A stretch of 10,829 nucleotides of DNA from Thermoproteota archaeon (lineage in GTDB: Archaea; Thermoproteota; Thermoprotei; Thermoproteales; Thermocladiaceae). This document shows positions 1-6,547 of the stretch, in pieces; positions within the stretch are counted from its first letter, which is position 1, and each line of letters begins with the position of its first letter. Below the pieces are notes generated by a model. That model worked only from the letters and a program-made list of their open reading frames with translations. It was not told the DNA's origin and did not search any database. The DNA lies in contig JAADDN010000151.1 of the NCBI GenBank assembly GCA_013153895.1, positions 1-10,829 of the forward strand. Direction: 5' to 3'. The position numbers and the translations under genes were made by a program.

Positions 1-502
1 GTGCTATTTCTTTTGCTATGTCTATGTTTGTTGTTAGGTGTACGTAGAGTCTTCTTCCTCTTATTATTCCTTGTCTGAGTATTGATGGTATGTTTTCTCT
101 TGCTGTGCCGTGGTATAGTATTTTCACTTCTCTATCTTCTGGGTATGTTGCTTCGATCTTTATGCTGTGACCATATGTTGCCCTTATCTTTCCATTCCTT
201 ATCTCGAATCTTCCACGTGGATCAAGCTCTACTACTGCTCTTACGTGATCCTCTGTGACCCATCTGTATCTGTCTCTATTTCTCCATCTCTCTTTTATTG
301 CTTTCACTAGCTCACTTAGCTCTACAAATCCTTCCTCGTCAAGTATTAGACCTGCCTCATGTGGTATATGTCTGAGCAATGCGCTCATCAGCCTACTCAA
401 CGCTTCTCTCTGATCATCAGACATCAAGTATATGCATTTTCTACCACAGTGGTAAGGTTCTGTAACATATCTACCACATACAGGGCATCTATATACTGGC
501 AC
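1..502 (-). CDS. kptA: RNA 2'-phosphotransferase (KptA/Tpt1), 3' end cut by the window
   Basis: Translating the minus strand from a GTG at 502 gives 167 codons that run off the left edge, so about the last quarter of the protein is missing. KptA/Tpt1 enzymes move an internal RNA 2'-phosphate to NAD+. What I see: an N-terminal four-cysteine zinc site (C6, C9, C19, C23), common in archaeal KptA; the Arg-His pair of the catalytic set (R44-H45) in LLRHIPHEAGL; a third arginine, R107, in IRATYGHS; and the ADP-ribosyltransferase-fold motif LYHGT (129-133) followed by YVHLT (153-157). The fourth catalytic arginine would lie outside the window. An in-frame TAG is three bases upstream of the GTG codon's preceding triplet, so no longer start is possible. 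A palindromic TTTAAA box 29 bases upstream suggests a leaderless mRNA, divergent from the next gene. In archaea the physiological substrate is unsettled. The family call is secure. Confidence 0.93.
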   Translation of the reverse strand, partial: MPVYRCPVCGRYVTEPYHCGRKCIYLMSDDQREALSRLMSALLRHIPHEAGLILDEEGFVELSELVKAIKERWRNRDRYRWVTEDHVRAVVELDPRGRFEIRNGKIRATYGHSIKIEATYPEDREVKILYHGTARENIPSILRQGIIRGRRLYVHLTTNIDIAKEIA

Positions 503-528
503 TCTCTAATTATAGATCGTTATCAACA

Positions 529-534
529 TTTAAA
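529..534. promoter_or_regulatory. Palindromic TATA box shared by kptA and the beta-RFAP synthase gene
   Basis: TTTAAA reads the same on both strands. Its centre (531.5) is 29-30 bases upstream of the kptA GTG (502, minus) and 27-28 bases upstream of an in-frame GTG of the plus-strand gene (559). This is the spacing of archaeal TATA boxes to leaderless starts. A second box, TAATTATA (507-514), would serve the plus-strand ATG at 544 instead. Inferred from spacing only. Confidence 0.55.
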
Positions 535-543
535 CCTAATCAG

Positions 544-1476
544 ATGTTAACGAGAGACGTGAAAGTAGTAGTATCCTCACCTTCTAGAATACATTTTGGA
601 ATAATTAATCCTTTTCGTATTGTGAAAGAGAGATATTATACATGTGCTGGTCTAGCAGTAGAACAGCCTAGGACCATAGTTGAAGCATCGTTTGATGGTG
701 ATAATGATAGTGATCCTGAGATACTAGACGTTTTAAGAAGATTAGAACATCTATTTGATATTGATACATCAGGTATATCTATAAGAATCTTATCAAAACC
801 TCCAAGACACGTAGGACTAGGATCGACAACACAGTTAAAATTATCGATAGCTAGAGCAGTGTTATCGCTATTCAATATTGATAACATATGTATAGAATAT
901 CTAGCTAAGGTACTTGGTAGAGGAGATATATCTGGAGTAGGAACATATGCTCACGCATATGGTGGACTCATAGTAGATATGGGCAAGAAAAACATAGAGG
1001 ACTTCCCTAAACTATATATTAGACTGGAGTTTCCTCAAGACTGGTACATAGTTCTAGCTAGAGGAGAAGGCAGAGGACCTGACGAGAAAACAGAACATGT
1101 ACTCTTTACATTATCTTGTCCTAGAGATCTCATCTATGAAGCATCATTCTACCTCTTTAACGTTCTTATTCCTGGAGTAGTTGAAAAAGATTTTGAACTA
1201 TTTTGTACAGGATTAGAGAGACTACAGTACTCTGTTGGCAAGATGTTTGAAAAAGCACAGGGAGGAATATTTTCAACATATTCTAACGAGCTCATCAACA
1301 TAATGAGAAAGATGAACCTTAGAGGTGTTGGACAGAGCTCTTGGGGACCTACAGTATATGGCTTTACGATCTCTCGTGAGCATGCTGAAAAATGTGTAAA
1401 AGAGTTAAAAGAGGTAGGTTTCTGGGCTATGGTTGTTAGAGCCGATAATAATGGTGCAAGAATACTACGTCTATAA
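544..1476 (+). CDS. Beta-ribofuranosylaminobenzene 5'-phosphate (beta-RFAP) synthase
   Basis: This GHMP-fold enzyme condenses p-hydroxy- or p-aminobenzoate with PRPP, releasing CO2 and PPi, in the first committed step of methanopterin-type cofactor synthesis. The 310-residue length is typical. Family marks: the N-terminal SPSRIHFGI (12-20), the GHMP-type glycine-rich loop GLGSTTQL (91-98), GVGTYAHAYGGLIVD (131-145), and the C-terminal GVGQSSWGPTVYG (261-273), which is diagnostic and separates it from mevalonate or homoserine kinases. In non-methanogenic Thermoproteota it probably serves a modified-pterin one-carbon carrier. The start is uncertain: ATG 544 has no ribosome binding site, and GTG 559 gives MKVVVSSPSRIHFGI, closer to the usual family N-terminus and better spaced from the TTTAAA box. 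The 3' end overlaps the convergent winged-helix gene by six bases. Confidence 0.93.
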   Translation: MLTRDVKVVVSSPSRIHFGIINPFRIVKERYYTCAGLAVEQPRTIVEASFDGDNDSDPEILDVLRRLEHLFDIDTSGISIRILSKPPRHVGLGSTTQLKLSIARAVLSLFNIDNICIEYLAKVLGRGDISGVGTYAHAYGGLIVDMGKKNIEDFPKLYIRLEFPQDWYIVLARGEGRGPDEKTEHVLFTLSCPRDLIYEASFYLFNVLIPGVVEKDFELFCTGLERLQYSVGKMFEKAQGGIFSTYSNELINIMRKMNLRGVGQSSWGPTVYGFTISREHAEKCVKELKEVGFWAMVVRADNNGARILRL

Positions 1477-1761
1477 TCCGATCCATGCTGGACTATATGT
1501 TACAAGGAAGTACCTTGCCTCATCTGTCAACATTATGTACGTCTTATCATCTCTCTTCAGTATCTTTATTATTCCTCTCTTCTCCATCTCTCTTAGCGTG
1601 TCCAGGAACTCGCTATATGTCATCTCTATGTCTAATCTATCTTTCTCTGATAATAATCTACCATATACATCTTCTATAGACACGGGCTCAGACATGGCTA
1701 GAGGACCTATGATATCCATGAACATTATCCAGAGCTTTCTATTCATGAATCTCAGATTCAT
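1471..1761 (-). CDS. Small winged-helix protein
   Basis: A 96-residue protein, or 91 if the second ATG (1746) is used. Its order of elements fits a winged helix-turn-helix: a hydrophobic first helix (about 8-20), a helix at 27-38 (SIEDVYGRLL), a probable recognition helix (48-62, TYSEFLDTLREMEKR), and a beta wing (64-78, IIKILKRDDKTYIML). Such domains are mostly DNA-binding in archaea, but they also mediate protein contacts, as in ESCRT-II subunits and the CdvB C-terminus, which matters given the genes across the divergent promoter. It shares a TATA-like GTTATAAAC with the plus-strand gene at 1821, and its 3' end overlaps the beta-RFAP synthase gene by six bases. Choosing this frame over the opposite-strand one rests on its well-formed domain and promoter spacing. 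No specific family recognised. Confidence 0.75.
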   Translation of the reverse strand: MNLRFMNRKLWIMFMDIIGPLAMSEPVSIEDVYGRLLSEKDRLDIEMTYSEFLDTLREMEKRGIIKILKRDDKTYIMLTDEARYFLVTYSPAWIGL

Positions 1762-1788
1762 CGGAGTCGTGAAGAGAGATCACTAACT

Positions 1789-1797
1789 GTTATAAAC
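1789..1797. promoter_or_regulatory. Shared TATA box between the winged-helix and small helical genes
   Basis: GTTATAAAC, near-palindromic, is centred at about 1793. It lies about 32 bases upstream of the minus-strand ATG at 1761 and 28 bases upstream of the plus-strand ATG at 1821. Both distances fit leaderless transcription, the same layout as at 529-534. It is also the reason for preferring the start at 1821 over the ATG at 1803, which is only 10 bases from the box. Confidence 0.5.
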
Positions 1798-1820
1798 ATG
1801 TTATGCTCTACTTATTACCA

Positions 1821-2054
1821 ATGTTCTCAAGAGATAAAGGAAGAGAGATTGTGGAGAAATTGAAGACCATAAACGACGAGATAGTTAGCCTCATAAGTAG
1901 TGGAAAGTATAGCGAGAGACTACGTATCGCACGTAAGGAGTTTGTAGATGCGATATATTTCGCAATAATGGGGGATAAGGAGAGAGCATTAAAACACGTT
2001 ACAGAGGCTCAGAGAGAGCTAGATCTATTAAAGTCCTCGTCAGAGCTCTCTTAA
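1821..2054 (+). CDS. Small all-helical protein of unknown function
   Basis: I do not recognise this 77-residue protein (83 if it starts at ATG 1803). It is highly charged and predicted as three helices: about 5-26, 30-49 and 52-72. The turn at 50-56 reads MGDKERA and is followed by a leucine-spaced helix (VTEAQRELDLLK). The same turn pattern, GDK-acidic-x-A, occurs in the ESCRT-III-like neighbour (GDKDVA), in its putative alpha2 helix. This may be a genuine relationship, or just a common helical hairpin. No signal peptide or membrane segment. The start at 1821 is chosen because the TATA box at 1789-1797 is then 28 bases upstream. Its stop is 58 bases before the next plus-strand gene, which has its own TATA-like sequence, so the two may or may not be co-transcribed. 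Confidence 0.72.
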   Translation: MFSRDKGREIVEKLKTINDEIVSLISSGKYSERLRIARKEFVDAIYFAIMGDKERALKHVTEAQRELDLLKSSSELS

Positions 2055-2072
2055 ACTAGCATATTAGCAATA

Positions 2073-2083
2073 TTTTTAATAAA
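2073..2083 (+). promoter_or_regulatory. Probable TATA box of the ESCRT-III-like/AAA operon
   Basis: TTTTTAATAAA is centred about 34 bases upstream of the ATG at 2113, predicting a leader of roughly eight bases. No Shine-Dalgarno-like sequence is visible before that ATG. Confidence 0.45.
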
Positions 2084-2112
2084 CTCTCACGATAATCTAT
2101 CAGGCAGTACTC

Positions 2113-2931
2113 ATGTATGCTAGCAGGATACCAGAGCTAGAGGAGCTTCTAGTAAGGCTAGATAGACTTTATTCTGAGGCTGTAGCTTTTGGTAGAGAGG
2201 ATATCAGAGTAGAGCTTGAGAAGATCTATAGAAACATTATGGAGTATATTGAGGATATTATTAGAGAATCTTCAAAACTATTCTCAGGATCAGCTGAAAA
2301 TCTTGTAAGAGAGTTCAAAGATAAGATAAGAACGTTCAGAGGATATCTAGACAAGGTCGAGGCTAGACTACCTTCAGGACTTCTTACTCTCGTGAAAGAT
2401 CTTAAGAAGTCTATAGAGTCGACAGTGAGAAAGATAGAGAACAAGTATTCTGATCTTGAGATGAAGATAACGATGTTGGAGAGGCAGGGAAAAGAAGCTC
2501 TCAGAAGAGGTGATAAGGATGTTGCTCAGTACATTGCTCTCCAGGTAGGTGATCTTCAGGAAGTTCTGAAAGAGTTGAAGGATCTCCTACACTTCTACAA
2601 GAGTCTTGAGACTCTTCTAAAAGCAGCTGAACAGAAGCTGAGCATAATGATAGATATTGCTCTAATACAGAGCGAGATACGTGTGGGTAAGGTGAAGATA
2701 GAGGAGATAATGAGAGAGTTTAATGTTGTTAGAGAGTTCACTAGAGACATACTTGGAATAACATCTGAGATAGACATGGCATTATCATCAACATTGTTAT
2801 CACCAGAAGCTAGAGCACATCTAGCAGAGGTAACTGAGAGATCTAAGAAGATTCTTGAGAAGTGGTCTAAAGAGCTCTCTATAGAAAGAGTAGAACAGAG
2901 AGAGAAGGAGACCGTTGAGGAGAAGGTATGA
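2113..2931 (+). CDS. Helical protein resembling ESCRT-III/Snf7 (CdvB-like), divergent
   Basis: 272 residues, almost entirely amphipathic helix, soluble and charged. Residues 100-225 follow the Snf7 core layout: a long helix (about 100-131), a tight turn RRGDKD (131-136), a second long helix (VAQYIALQVGDLQEVLKELK), then shorter helices around 162-190 and 194-220. The turn-plus-helix segment is the most ESCRT-III-like part (compare RGDKERAxxYAxEVxELRKxxK in CdvB proteins, quoted from memory of the family). About 100 extra helical residues precede the core. The tail (230-272) is helical and acidic/basic, without the proline-rich MIM2 or C-terminal winged helix of canonical CdvB. The strongest support is context: the next gene, four bases downstream, is a MIT-domain Vps4-type ATPase, the enzyme that disassembles ESCRT-III. 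It could instead be an unrelated coiled-coil partner. Coding is certain; the family call is inference. Confidence 0.6.
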   Translation: MYASRIPELEELLVRLDRLYSEAVAFGREDIRVELEKIYRNIMEYIEDIIRESSKLFSGSAENLVREFKDKIRTFRGYLDKVEARLPSGLLTLVKDLKKSIESTVRKIENKYSDLEMKITMLERQGKEALRRGDKDVAQYIALQVGDLQEVLKELKDLLHFYKSLETLLKAAEQKLSIMIDIALIQSEIRVGKVKIEEIMREFNVVREFTRDILGITSEIDMALSSTLLSPEARAHLAEVTERSKKILEKWSKELSIERVEQREKETVEEKV

Positions 2932-2935
2932 TCTC

Positions 2936-4105
2936 ATGGATACTCTACAGCGGCTTATAAGAGAAGCTGAGAATGCTGAGATTGAAGGAGATATAGATAG
3001 AGCAAGAGCACTCTATAAGAGAGCTATAGAACTCTGCCGATTCTATATGGAGAATAGTGATGATGATAGAGATAGAGAATGTTATAAGGCAATATTAAAA
3101 ATGCTTAAAAATAAACTTGAAACAATCTCTATAGAAGAGAGAGAAGATCAACATTATGAGAAGAAGATAGATACAGTAGACGACTATGTTAAAAAGGCAG
3201 CCTCATTCATAGCTAGATCAAACATTACTTGGAGAGACATCATAGGTCTAGAAGATGTTAAGAATATGATAGTCTCCTCTATATATTTCAATCTTGCGAG
3301 ACCAGAAAAACCTGTTAAAATAGCAACACCAAGAAGATTTCTCCTATACGGTCCTCCAGGAACAGGAAAGACATTGATAGCTATGGCTCTAGCAAGCTTT
3401 CTTAAAGCAACATTCATAAATGTTCCCATACCTGGAATATTGAGTAAATATGTTGGAGAATCTCCAAAAATATTATCAGCTATATTTAGATTAGCGAGAG
3501 AACGTGCACCATCTGTAATATTCTTTGACGAGATTGATGCAATAGCTCAGAGTAGAGATATAGATGATCACCCAGTAACGGGACTCTTACAGACTCTTCT
3601 AACAGAGTTAGATGGATTTGAGAGCAAGCAAGATAGAGGTCTCATAATAGTTATAGCAGCTACAAACAAGCCCTGGCTTCTCGATGAGGCAGTATTAAGT
3701 AGATTTGAAATAAAGCTCTACATACCACCACCATCTAGAGACGTTAGAATACGAATGATGAAACACTTCATAGAGGATTCAGGATTCGAGATAGGGCCAG
3801 ACATATCCTATGAAGAGCTAGCAGATAGAACAGAGAGATACACTGGTAGAGATATAGAAGCATTATGTAGAAAAGCAATACAGAACATGCTTATGAGAGC
3901 TAATCCAGAAGTAAAAAACATAGATAAGATAGATCTTGAAGATATTCGAAAAAGAACATACAAGATAGATAAAATCAGGAGAGAAGACTTTGAAAAAGCT
4001 CTAGAAATAGTGAAACCATCTATAAGTGAAGAAGAATTAAAACTTTATGAATACTGGGAAAAAGAACCTGAAAAAGTTAGAAAATTAGTAAGATACTTAA
4101 GATAG
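2936..4105 (+). CDS. MIT-domain AAA ATPase, Vps4/CdvC-like
   Basis: 389 residues, about the length of CdvC. Residues 1-68 form a MIT-type three-helix domain (NAEIEGDIDRARALYKRAIEL), which binds ESCRT-III tails. A linker leads to one AAA module starting WRDIIGLEDVK (99-109). Walker A is GPPGTGKT (139-146), pore loop 1 is SKYVGES (170-176), Walker B is FFDEID (196-201), and sensor 1 is AATNKPW (241-247); the NxPWxLD form marks the Vps4/katanin/spastin group. The C-terminus (KPSISEEELKLYEYWEK, 360-376) matches the CdvC/Vps4 ending. Oddity: the usual Arg-Arg-Phe after sensor 1 is Ser-Arg-Phe (255-257), so one of two arginine fingers is missing. ATG 2936 is preferred over the in-frame TTG at 2915: AAGGT lies eight bases upstream, and the MIT helix starts there. 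The gene begins four bases after the ESCRT-III-like stop, implying coupled translation. It probably extracts ESCRT-III-like subunits using ATP. Confidence 0.9.
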   Translation: MDTLQRLIREAENAEIEGDIDRARALYKRAIELCRFYMENSDDDRDRECYKAILKMLKNKLETISIEEREDQHYEKKIDTVDDYVKKAASFIARSNITWRDIIGLEDVKNMIVSSIYFNLARPEKPVKIATPRRFLLYGPPGTGKTLIAMALASFLKATFINVPIPGILSKYVGESPKILSAIFRLARERAPSVIFFDEIDAIAQSRDIDDHPVTGLLQTLLTELDGFESKQDRGLIIVIAATNKPWLLDEAVLSRFEIKLYIPPPSRDVRIRMMKHFIEDSGFEIGPDISYEELADRTERYTGRDIEALCRKAIQNMLMRANPEVKNIDKIDLEDIRKRTYKIDKIRREDFEKALEIVKPSISEEELKLYEYWEKEPEKVRKLVRYLR

Positions 4106-4510
4106 TTCAGCGCTAGAGTATGAACGTAATGTCTCATAAAGACTTCTTAACATATGCAAACTATTATTTATAATCCTTAACTTATCGAGGACATTAGTAA
4201 CAATCTCTGAAATATCTTCTCTAGAAATATCAACACTTTCGATTTTTCTTAACATCGATGTTAGAATATCTCGAGATATTAAATTATTTAAAAATAGTTC
4301 ATAAGCTAGCTCAAGTATTCTCAACTTCACTATGTAGAGCTCTCTCATATTTTCAAAATATTTTAATAACAGTTCAAAATGCTGCTTAACTTCATCTCTA
4401 CTAGTGTTGAGAATGCTCTTAATATTTCTTATCTTATAATCAATTAGTAAAATCTTATCTTCAGATTCTCTAATATGTTTCTCAAGTATTTCAACAATAT
4501 CGTTCTCCAT
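4097..4510 (-). CDS. All-helical protein of unknown function
   Basis: I do not recognise this 137-residue protein. It is predicted almost wholly helical: long segments at about 2-35 and 37-77 with regular Ile/Leu spacing, and shorter ones at 79-91, 95-113 and 113-132, with no glycines or prolines and no cysteines. No membrane segment or signal peptide. It starts 20 bases inside the end of the upstream minus-strand gene, so the two are surely one transcript and likely work together. A convincing ribosome binding site is not visible, which suits translational coupling. Its 3' end overlaps the convergent AAA ATPase gene by nine bases, so antisense interference is possible. Base composition is much more A+T-rich than in the flanking metabolic genes. 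A coiled-coil partner of the neighbouring machinery is possible but unproven. Confidence 0.78.
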   Translation of the reverse strand: MENDIVEILEKHIRESEDKILLIDYKIRNIKSILNTSRDEVKQHFELLLKYFENMRELYIVKLRILELAYELFLNNLISRDILTSMLRKIESVDISREDISEIVTNVLDKLRIINNSLHMLRSLYETLRSYSSAELS

Positions 4511-5630
4511 AGGGAGATCTTCTCACTATAAGATAAAAATCATCTTCTATAGGCCTAATCTCACCTATGTTATCTCTAGAAAGTTCATAAAATAGTATCA
4601 AGATATCGTATAATGATGATAAAATATTGAACTTACTATATAAGAGATCTATTACCTCTCTTGCACTTAGATAACATATAAATCTTCTACTAATAGGATT
4701 AGAACTCTTCTCCCTTATAATAGATAATAGAAAGTTTCTAAGTTTATCATATAGTTCTCTCATGTGATCTCTCTTTAGTAAGCTCTCTAACAGCATTGCA
4801 ATATCCGTGAGACAGTTATAATAGATCTTGCAGTTTTCTAGATCAAGAGATATTAGACATGACTTATAATCATAATTATTATAGGGTAATGTGCTACATA
4901 ATGTTGTTATAATGATATCAACATAACTAGCAGGTCTAGGTACCTCGTATATTTTACCGAGATCTAGGTTTGAAAATAATATGATAATTCTATATTTTGA
5001 TCTTAGAAACCTTACATAGAATATTGGAATATCCTTATATAACTCTTCTCTAAACTCTTCAGAGAAAGTTCTTAGAACATCTATGAATTTTGATATGAAC
5101 ATCTTCTCCTTTATTATTTTTCTATAAACTTTCTCTGAATCTTCTATATATAGTGATTCAATAAGATTAATTATCTTCATTATATCATTGTTTGATAGTT
5201 TATCTATAATTTTCTTTAGAATTTCTCTTACTATTTTACTAAATTTTTCCTCAGTTATGATGTTGTTTTTAAGATTATTTCTTCTTAAATATATGTTCTT
5301 TATTTTATGAATTATTTGTCGAATTTCTACGGTTTCTGTCTTTAAGTATTTCTCAAGTTCTATAAGTTCTGTTAAAAAATCAATATCGTCTTTTGAGAGA
5401 CCTATCTGTAGGAGGTCTTGTTGGTTAATTTTTCCCTTAGTATAGAGTATTATAATTGCCTTTAGACAAGTTTCTTTGAGAGCCTTCTTTGTTTCTACAT
5501 CTATTCTGATGTTTTGTAAGTTTTTTAGTATTTCAATTATTTTCTCAATGTTGTCTATGCTTTCTCTTTTATCTTCTACAATTTCTTTACATGTCTTATA
5601 TGTTTCTATTATTTCTGATATGTCTTTCAC
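4491..5630 (-). CDS. Large all-helical protein of unknown function
   Basis: 379 residues from a GTG start; an in-frame TAG nine bases upstream excludes a longer form. I recognise no family. The first half (1-190) is a chain of short lysine- and isoleucine-rich helices. The middle contains a possible beta/turn stretch around 215-245 (RIIILFSNLDLGKIYEVPRP), followed by cysteine-containing helices (C-rich around 246-274), and the end is helical again. This resembles helical-repeat scaffolds in appearance only. No transmembrane segment or nucleotide-binding motif is seen. Parts are extremely A+T-rich: bases 5161-5220 hold only 10 G+C. The gene heads a two-gene minus-strand operon, diverging from the FHA gene across an 86-base spacer. 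Inferred role: a fast-evolving partner of the ESCRT/kinase neighbourhood, or a later insertion between its two halves. Confidence 0.78.
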   Translation of the reverse strand: MKDISEIIETYKTCKEIVEDKRESIDNIEKIIEILKNLQNIRIDVETKKALKETCLKAIIILYTKGKINQQDLLQIGLSKDDIDFLTELIELEKYLKTETVEIRQIIHKIKNIYLRRNNLKNNIITEEKFSKIVREILKKIIDKLSNNDIMKIINLIESLYIEDSEKVYRKIIKEKMFISKFIDVLRTFSEEFREELYKDIPIFYVRFLRSKYRIIILFSNLDLGKIYEVPRPASYVDIIITTLCSTLPYNNYDYKSCLISLDLENCKIYYNCLTDIAMLLESLLKRDHMRELYDKLRNFLLSIIREKSSNPISRRFICYLSAREVIDLLYSKFNILSSLYDILILFYELSRDNIGEIRPIEDDFYLIVRRSPYGERYC

Positions 5631-5655
5631 AGATGTTATCTATTCTTGTTAGCTG

Positions 5656-5667
5656 TTATTTAAGTAA
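5656..5667 (-). promoter_or_regulatory. Probable TATA box of the two-gene helical-protein operon
   Basis: On the minus strand this reads TTACTTAAATAA, centred about 31 bases upstream of the GTG at 5630. That fits a leaderless or nearly leaderless mRNA. It sits about 20 bases from the oppositely oriented box of the FHA gene. Confidence 0.45.
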
Positions 5668-5678
5668 GGTGCTTCATG

Positions 5679-5687
5679 TTTAAATAT
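5679..5687 (+). promoter_or_regulatory. Probable TATA box of the FHA gene
   Basis: TTTAAATAT is centred 34 bases upstream of the ATG at 5717, predicting a leader of about eight bases. It is a close match to the archaeal consensus. Confidence 0.55.
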
Positions 5688-5716
5688 CTCTCAAGTAGTG
5701 TGTATAGATATAGTAT

Positions 5717-6520
5717 ATGTTGCTTGTTCTTAAATGGAGAGATAGTAATAATGTTTTGCGAGATCTTTCAATCAACTTGTCGTCTATGGGCTATTTCTAT
5801 ATTGGTAGACTTGATAAGAGTGTTAGAGATAGGTTATCTATAGAGGATTTTTCTGAGGTATATGTGTTTAATGATGAGAAGAATTTTATACAAAATATGA
5901 ATGTTAAATCTAGGAAAGTTAGTAGAAGACATGTCTTGATCAAGCTAATTTCTGGTGAGCTAATAGTTAAAGATCATGGTAGAGATGGTTCAGGCTCGAC
6001 TTACGGTACTTATGTAGATGGTATTCAAATTAAGAGAGGATCCTCGGTCTCTATACATAATAAGAGCTTTAAGTTAAGGATCGCTGATCTAGAGGTAGAG
6101 GTCAACATAGTTGATGATTATGATAGATATCGTTCTTTTACATCGATTAACGAGGTTCTGAATATTATTGACAAGATAATGAGTGTAATAAATGAGGTTA
6201 GACTTCAGTTAAGATGTGGAGTACCTCTTCATATGTTGAATCCTCATCTTGTTGCACTTGATGATCTTGTGAGATCTCTCGAGGCTTATCTTCCTAGATT
6301 TTTTGATAGATGTCTTATTGGTCATATACTTGATAAGATACATAGTTCTATTGATAGTATTAGATGTTGCATAGTTGATAGTAATAGTTCTGATGCTGTC
6401 ATATTGAGGCTTCTTGATGATGCTCTGATGGAGTTGAAAGGTCACTTGGAGGCTCTTGATAAGATAGTAAGACCTGGAAACATAGTTAAAGAATGTTCTA
6501 CAGATGGGAGACGTATTTAA
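5717..6520 (+). CDS. FHA-domain phosphothreonine-binding protein
   Basis: 267 residues with no membrane segment, so cytoplasmic. The FHA domain spans about 1-130 and shows the signature residues: YIGR (28-31), SRRH (69-72), IVKDHG (83-88) and GSTYGTYVDG (93-102). The usual asparagine in the S-x-N-G-T loop is tyrosine here (Y96), which may change ligand preference. A 20-30-residue insert sits between the GR and SRRH strands (32-60). FHA domains read phosphothreonine peptides, and a protein kinase is encoded 27 bases downstream, so this is probably its reader, adaptor or substrate. Residues 140-255 are a separate helical region of unknown type, with cysteines at 167, 199, 217, 218 and 260. A stop codon two triplets upstream of ATG 5717 fixes the start. 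The TAA stop forms part of the kinase gene's TATA box. Confidence 0.9.
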   Translation: MLLVLKWRDSNNVLRDLSINLSSMGYFYIGRLDKSVRDRLSIEDFSEVYVFNDEKNFIQNMNVKSRKVSRRHVLIKLISGELIVKDHGRDGSGSTYGTYVDGIQIKRGSSVSIHNKSFKLRIADLEVEVNIVDDYDRYRSFTSINEVLNIIDKIMSVINEVRLQLRCGVPLHMLNPHLVALDDLVRSLEAYLPRFFDRCLIGHILDKIHSSIDSIRCCIVDSNSSDAVILRLLDDALMELKGHLEALDKIVRPGNIVKECSTDGRRI

Positions 6521-6524
6521 ATAT
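6514..6524 (+). promoter_or_regulatory. TATA box of the kinase gene, overlapping the FHA stop codon
   Basis: TATTTAAATAT is a perfect palindrome centred on 6519, 29 bases upstream of the kinase ATG (6548). The FHA stop TAA (6518-6520) lies inside it. The kinase can therefore be transcribed separately, probably as a leaderless mRNA, as well as by read-through from the FHA promoter. Confidence 0.6.
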
Positions 6525-6547
6525 GTTTCTCATAAGATACTTAGAGA

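Noticed and set aside
359..550. Plus-strand open frame of 63 codons at the left end
   Set aside because: Antisense to the zinc-finger and Arg-His region of kptA, which is well conserved.
636..887. Minus-strand open frame inside the beta-RFAP synthase gene
   Set aside because: Lies antisense to the conserved glycine-rich loop region; no domain, no promoter spacing.
1433..1786. Plus-strand open frame of 117 codons opposite the winged-helix gene
   Set aside because: Its hydrophobic, Ser-rich translation is what the antisense of a charged helical protein gives; the minus-strand frame has a coherent winged helix and a TATA box.
2113..2931. CdvA identity for the 272-residue protein
   Set aside because: CdvA has an N-terminal PRC-barrel beta domain; this protein is helical from the first residues.
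6209..6445. Minus-strand open frame inside the FHA gene
   Set aside because: Antisense shadow of the helical C-terminal region; no recognisable protein.
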